In this document: piece after piece, positions 61,967 to 64,000 of the stretch
Layout: each line of letters begins with the position of its first letter
Numbering within the stretch: position 1 is the first letter of the stretch
Assembly: GCF_004363305.1 (NCBI RefSeq)
Contig: NZ_SNZA01000002.1
Coordinates: forward strand, 434,001 to 498,000
Origin: Marinomonas communis
GTDB taxonomy: Bacteria > Pseudomonadota > Gammaproteobacteria > Pseudomonadales > Marinomonadaceae
DNA: 64,000 nucleotides
Reading direction: 5' to 3'
Position numbers and translations under genes: made by a program
The notes under the pieces: generated by a model
The model's input: the letters and a program-made list of their open reading frames with translations, nothing else
Database searches by the model: none
Told to the model about the DNA's origin: nothing

Positions 61967-62005
61967 CGCAACCCCCTACCAGGAAGGTTAAAAAGGTGTG
62001 TAGAC

Positions 62006-63778
62006 ATGAAGTTGGTGTCGTTACGAGGGTTAATTGTCATTCCATTTGTGTTGCTCGCAGCGTTGGCGGGCACCACCATTTATTTGTTTTCCAACGTCAC
62101 ATTGTCGAATGTTTCGGATAATGTCGGTCTGCATTACATTCGAGAAGTTGAAAACCGAGTAAACGATCGTGTGACCGCCTTTATGGCGCCTTTGAGCATC
62201 CTTGCAGAGCTAAATCGAGATGCCATCACCCATCACCCTGAATGGTTAGATAACTTAGATCTTTTGGCGGGGCGTTTTTACGAGCAAGCTATTCCATACC
62301 CCTATGTGACGTTTATCTCGTTGGCCACTGCTGCAGATGGTCGTTACGTCAATTCCACTCGAGCCCCGTTTGGTACTACCAGCCACCACGTTGCAACCAA
62401 CTACACCTCTAGGCCCGGACAGCTTGAAGCGTTTGAGTATGACCCTATCCACTATGTTGGTCGACGTATTGAAAGCGAACCAGTGTATGAAAACTATGAT
62501 CCCAGAACACGACCTTTTTACCTAGATGCTGTTCGAAAAGGGGATACCGCTTGGAGTCGTATCACACCTTATTATGGATATCAGTCGCTTGGTGTAGGGC
62601 TATCTGTTCCTATATACGATACCGATCGCCAGTTACTGGCTGTGATGGCGACCAGTGTTGCGCTGGTGGCATTAGATAGTTATTTGCAAAGCATAGAGTT
62701 GGTCGATGGTGCTTTTGTCTTTTTAGCCGAGCCAAACGGAGATTTGATTGCTGCATCAAGCAATGACCCCTTATATACCAACGTTGATGGTGTCGTTCAG
62801 CGTGTGTCACTTGTTTCTCATCAAAACCCGATACTTAGAGAAGCTGCTCAGCAATTAGAGCCAGGCATTCACCGTATTGAGGTGGCTGGAGAGCGTTATT
62901 TATACAACATTCGGCCGATTGAATTGCCCTATGGTCAGACCTGGTTAATCGGTGTCATGATTCCAGATGCGTATTATCAAAACATGCTGTCTGATTTTTC
63001 AGAGGGTTTACTGGTAATGGTCGCGATGATTTTTATCAGTATTGCCTTAGTTGGGTCGCTGATTGCACGGTTTATTGGTGTGCCGATTATGCGGTTGAAT
63101 AACGCCGTTAATGCGGATTCGTTACGCCAAATAGGTGCTTTGCCGAACTCTCTTAGTCACGTGCGAGAGATCCACTCACTCGGGCAGGGGTTGAAGGGGA
63201 TGGCCAGCGAGTTGTCGGATATTTTGCAAAACCTTGAGCAGAAAGTCGCACAACGCACTTCCCAGTTGAAAGACGAAAATGAAGTGCTTTTAGAGCAAAG
63301 TACGACGGACGAATTAACCGGGCTTTATAATCGTCGTGGCTTTAATGTGTTGTCAGAACAAGCACTGCAACGAGCGGAGCACGATCATGAGTCCTTCGCT
63401 CTAGTACTCTGCGATATCGACCACTTTAAGCATGTTAATGACTCTTTAGGACACAGTGTGGGTGATAAAGCCCTGCATGCGGTGGCTAAAGTATTAAAGG
63501 GCCATTTCCGTTCTCAAGATATGATCGCCAGATATGGTGGCGAAGAGTTTATGCTGGTGTTAGTGGGGATTTCTCAGCAAGAATTGATGGAACGTCTACA
63601 AAATGTCCGTCAAACCCTATCAAATAAGCCGATATTACAAGAAATGCCCATCACACTGAGTTTTGGTATGACCTACCTTGCAAGCATCCAAGATATGAGT
63701 CTGGCTGATCTGATCCATGATGTAGATTCCAAACTCTACCAAGCCAAAAATACGGGACGCGATAAAATCATTTTCTAA
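62006..63778 (+). CDS. dCache-domain membrane diguanylate cyclase
   Basis: 590 residues. Helix 1 (GLIVIPFVLLAALAGTTIYL) and helix 2 (about 330-352, LLVMVAMIFISIALVGSLIA) enclose a periplasmic dCache domain of about 290 residues (YVTFISLATAADGRYVNSTR, YDPRTRPFYLDAVRKGDTAW, GVGLSVPIYDTDRQLLAVMA). A HAMP-like linker (about 355-410) and a short coiled coil lead to GGDEF with DELTGLYNRRGF, active site GGEEF (511-515) and an I-site RSQD (502-505). It should make c-di-GMP on binding a small periplasmic ligand, with product inhibition. An AAGG precedes the ATG. Confidence 0.9.
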   Translation: MKLVSLRGLIVIPFVLLAALAGTTIYLFSNVTLSNVSDNVGLHYIREVENRVNDRVTAFMAPLSILAELNRDAITHHPEWLDNLDLLAGRFYEQAIPYPYVTFISLATAADGRYVNSTRAPFGTTSHHVATNYTSRPGQLEAFEYDPIHYVGRRIESEPVYENYDPRTRPFYLDAVRKGDTAWSRITPYYGYQSLGVGLSVPIYDTDRQLLAVMATSVALVALDSYLQSIELVDGAFVFLAEPNGDLIAASSNDPLYTNVDGVVQRVSLVSHQNPILREAAQQLEPGIHRIEVAGERYLYNIRPIELPYGQTWLIGVMIPDAYYQNMLSDFSEGLLVMVAMIFISIALVGSLIARFIGVPIMRLNNAVNADSLRQIGALPNSLSHVREIHSLGQGLKGMASELSDILQNLEQKVAQRTSQLKDENEVLLEQSTTDELTGLYNRRGFNVLSEQALQRAEHDHESFALVLCDIDHFKHVNDSLGHSVGDKALHAVAKVLKGHFRSQDMIARYGGEEFMLVLVGISQQELMERLQNVRQTLSNKPILQEMPITLSFGMTYLASIQDMSLADLIHDVDSKLYQAKNTGRDKIIF

Positions 63779-63878
63779 GCAACTGCTTGCTCCTCTTGTT
63801 ATAACTTAAGGGAATATCAGTCTGATCTCTTATTGATAAAATGACAAAATAATAGAATCTAGTGTCAGTTTTGAGTAT

Positions 63879-63903
63879 AGTAATGATAGGCATTATCATT
63901 ACT
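63879..63903. promoter_or_regulatory. Strong Fur-type operator before the last gene
   Basis: AGTAATGATA (63879-63888) and its exact complement TATCATTACT (63894-63903) are separated by 5 bases. The core AATGATAGGCATTATCATT is very close to the 19-base Fur box. It lies about 20 bases before the next start codon, where bound Fur would block transcription. Confidence 0.82.
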
Positions 63904-63923
63904 ATAATATTTTAGGATCTATT

Positions 63924-64000
63924 GTGGATAAAACCATTTCCTTCACGCGAACCCCTTTGGCTATTCTTGTTGCTTCGACACTAGGCGGCATCTCTCTACA
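63924..64000 (+). CDS. Start of an iron-regulated exported protein, partial at the window end
   Basis: A GTG at 63924 with AGGA 6 bases upstream opens a frame of 25 codons to the window edge. The product begins MDKTISFTRTPLAILVASTL followed by GGISL: a basic N-terminus and hydrophobic core typical of a signal peptide. With a Fur box just upstream, a TonB-dependent receptor or other iron-uptake component is likely. Too little is present to name it. Confidence 0.65.
   Translation, partial: MDKTISFTRTPLAILVASTLGGISL

Noticed and set aside
1..64000. CRISPR arrays, transposases, integrases, phage genes, toxin-antitoxin or defence systems
   Set aside because: None was seen. Regularly spaced repeats are absent, and every large open frame is assigned to a housekeeping, transport, signalling or regulatory family.
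1..64000. tRNA or rRNA genes
   Set aside because: I saw no cloverleaf-like segments with conserved T-loop sequence in the intergenic regions. A dedicated scan was not possible here.

Overview
This window looks like a chromosomal segment of a marine, heterotrophic gammaproteobacterium of the Oceanospirillales/Pseudomonadales kind; a Marinomonas-like organism is my best guess, from gene families only. Supporting this are a gmk-rpoZ-spoT-ridA ... recG-oxyR ... ubiC-ubiA ... phoB-phoR ... pst block resembling the Pseudomonas layout, a Vibrio/Marinomonas-style PutA with a detached C-terminal domain, TRAP transporters, long PstC/PstA permeases and many c-di-GMP genes. No tRNA, rRNA, CRISPR array, insertion sequence, integrase or prophage gene was seen. 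This is core and metabolic chromosome rather than an island.

Layout. 1-484: partial DUF808 protein. 652-1704: a Gfo/Idh/MocA oxidoreductase. 1976-5794: three tandem, closely related TakP-type TRAP solute-binding lipoproteins, each with its own terminator and copies 2 and 3 with the same promoter. 5965-7197: a PAS-GGDEF diguanylate cyclase. 7322-11254: a FecI/FecR/FecA-like iron-uptake signalling locus. 11374-16302: proline catabolism (PutA, detached PutA C-terminal domain, AraC regulator). 16412-19300: TRAP small and large permeases plus a quinone oxidoreductase. 19625-26268: pstSCAB-phoU. 26328-28980: a three-gene signalling cassette of a periplasmic SUOX-fold protein, a kinase-like protein with missing catalytic residues, and an HPt protein. 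29191-30801: CysZ and a receiver-domain regulator. 30875-32944: phoR and phoB. 33029-35728: ubiA, ubiC and an HDOD gene. 35838-40053: an aapJQMP-type amino-acid ABC transporter divergent from lrp (40615). 41202-49620: HhH protein, recG, oxyR, NAD-dependent epimerase, ridA, spoT, rpoZ, gmk. 49830-53876: an EAL response regulator with a sensor kinase. 53873-55942: nimT/nimR-like exporter and regulator. 55939-57655: rluF and rlmE. 57741-59358: LysE exporter and LysR regulator. 59529-61872: FAD oxidoreductase and TrmH-family methyltransferase. 62006-63778: a Cache-GGDEF cyclase. 63924 to the end: the start of a gene behind a strong Fur-type operator.

How the genes work together. The phosphate module is complete (PstSCAB, PhoU, PhoB, PhoR). 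The pstS and phoB promoters share one layout: TTTAAC-N4-TGTCA half-sites, 10 bases, then a -10 box. Carbon and nitrogen uptake is represented by the TRAP proteins, proline catabolism, the aap transporter and Lrp. Stress and growth control is covered by SpoT, OxyR and omega. Two diguanylate cyclases and one EAL protein bear on c-di-GMP.

The least explained items are the SUOX-fold/pseudokinase/HPt cassette, the triplicated TRAP binding lipoproteins whose likely permeases lie about 11.6 kb away, and the detached PutA domain. I found no clearly new defence or biosynthetic system. The pseudokinase cassette is the best candidate for undescribed biology.
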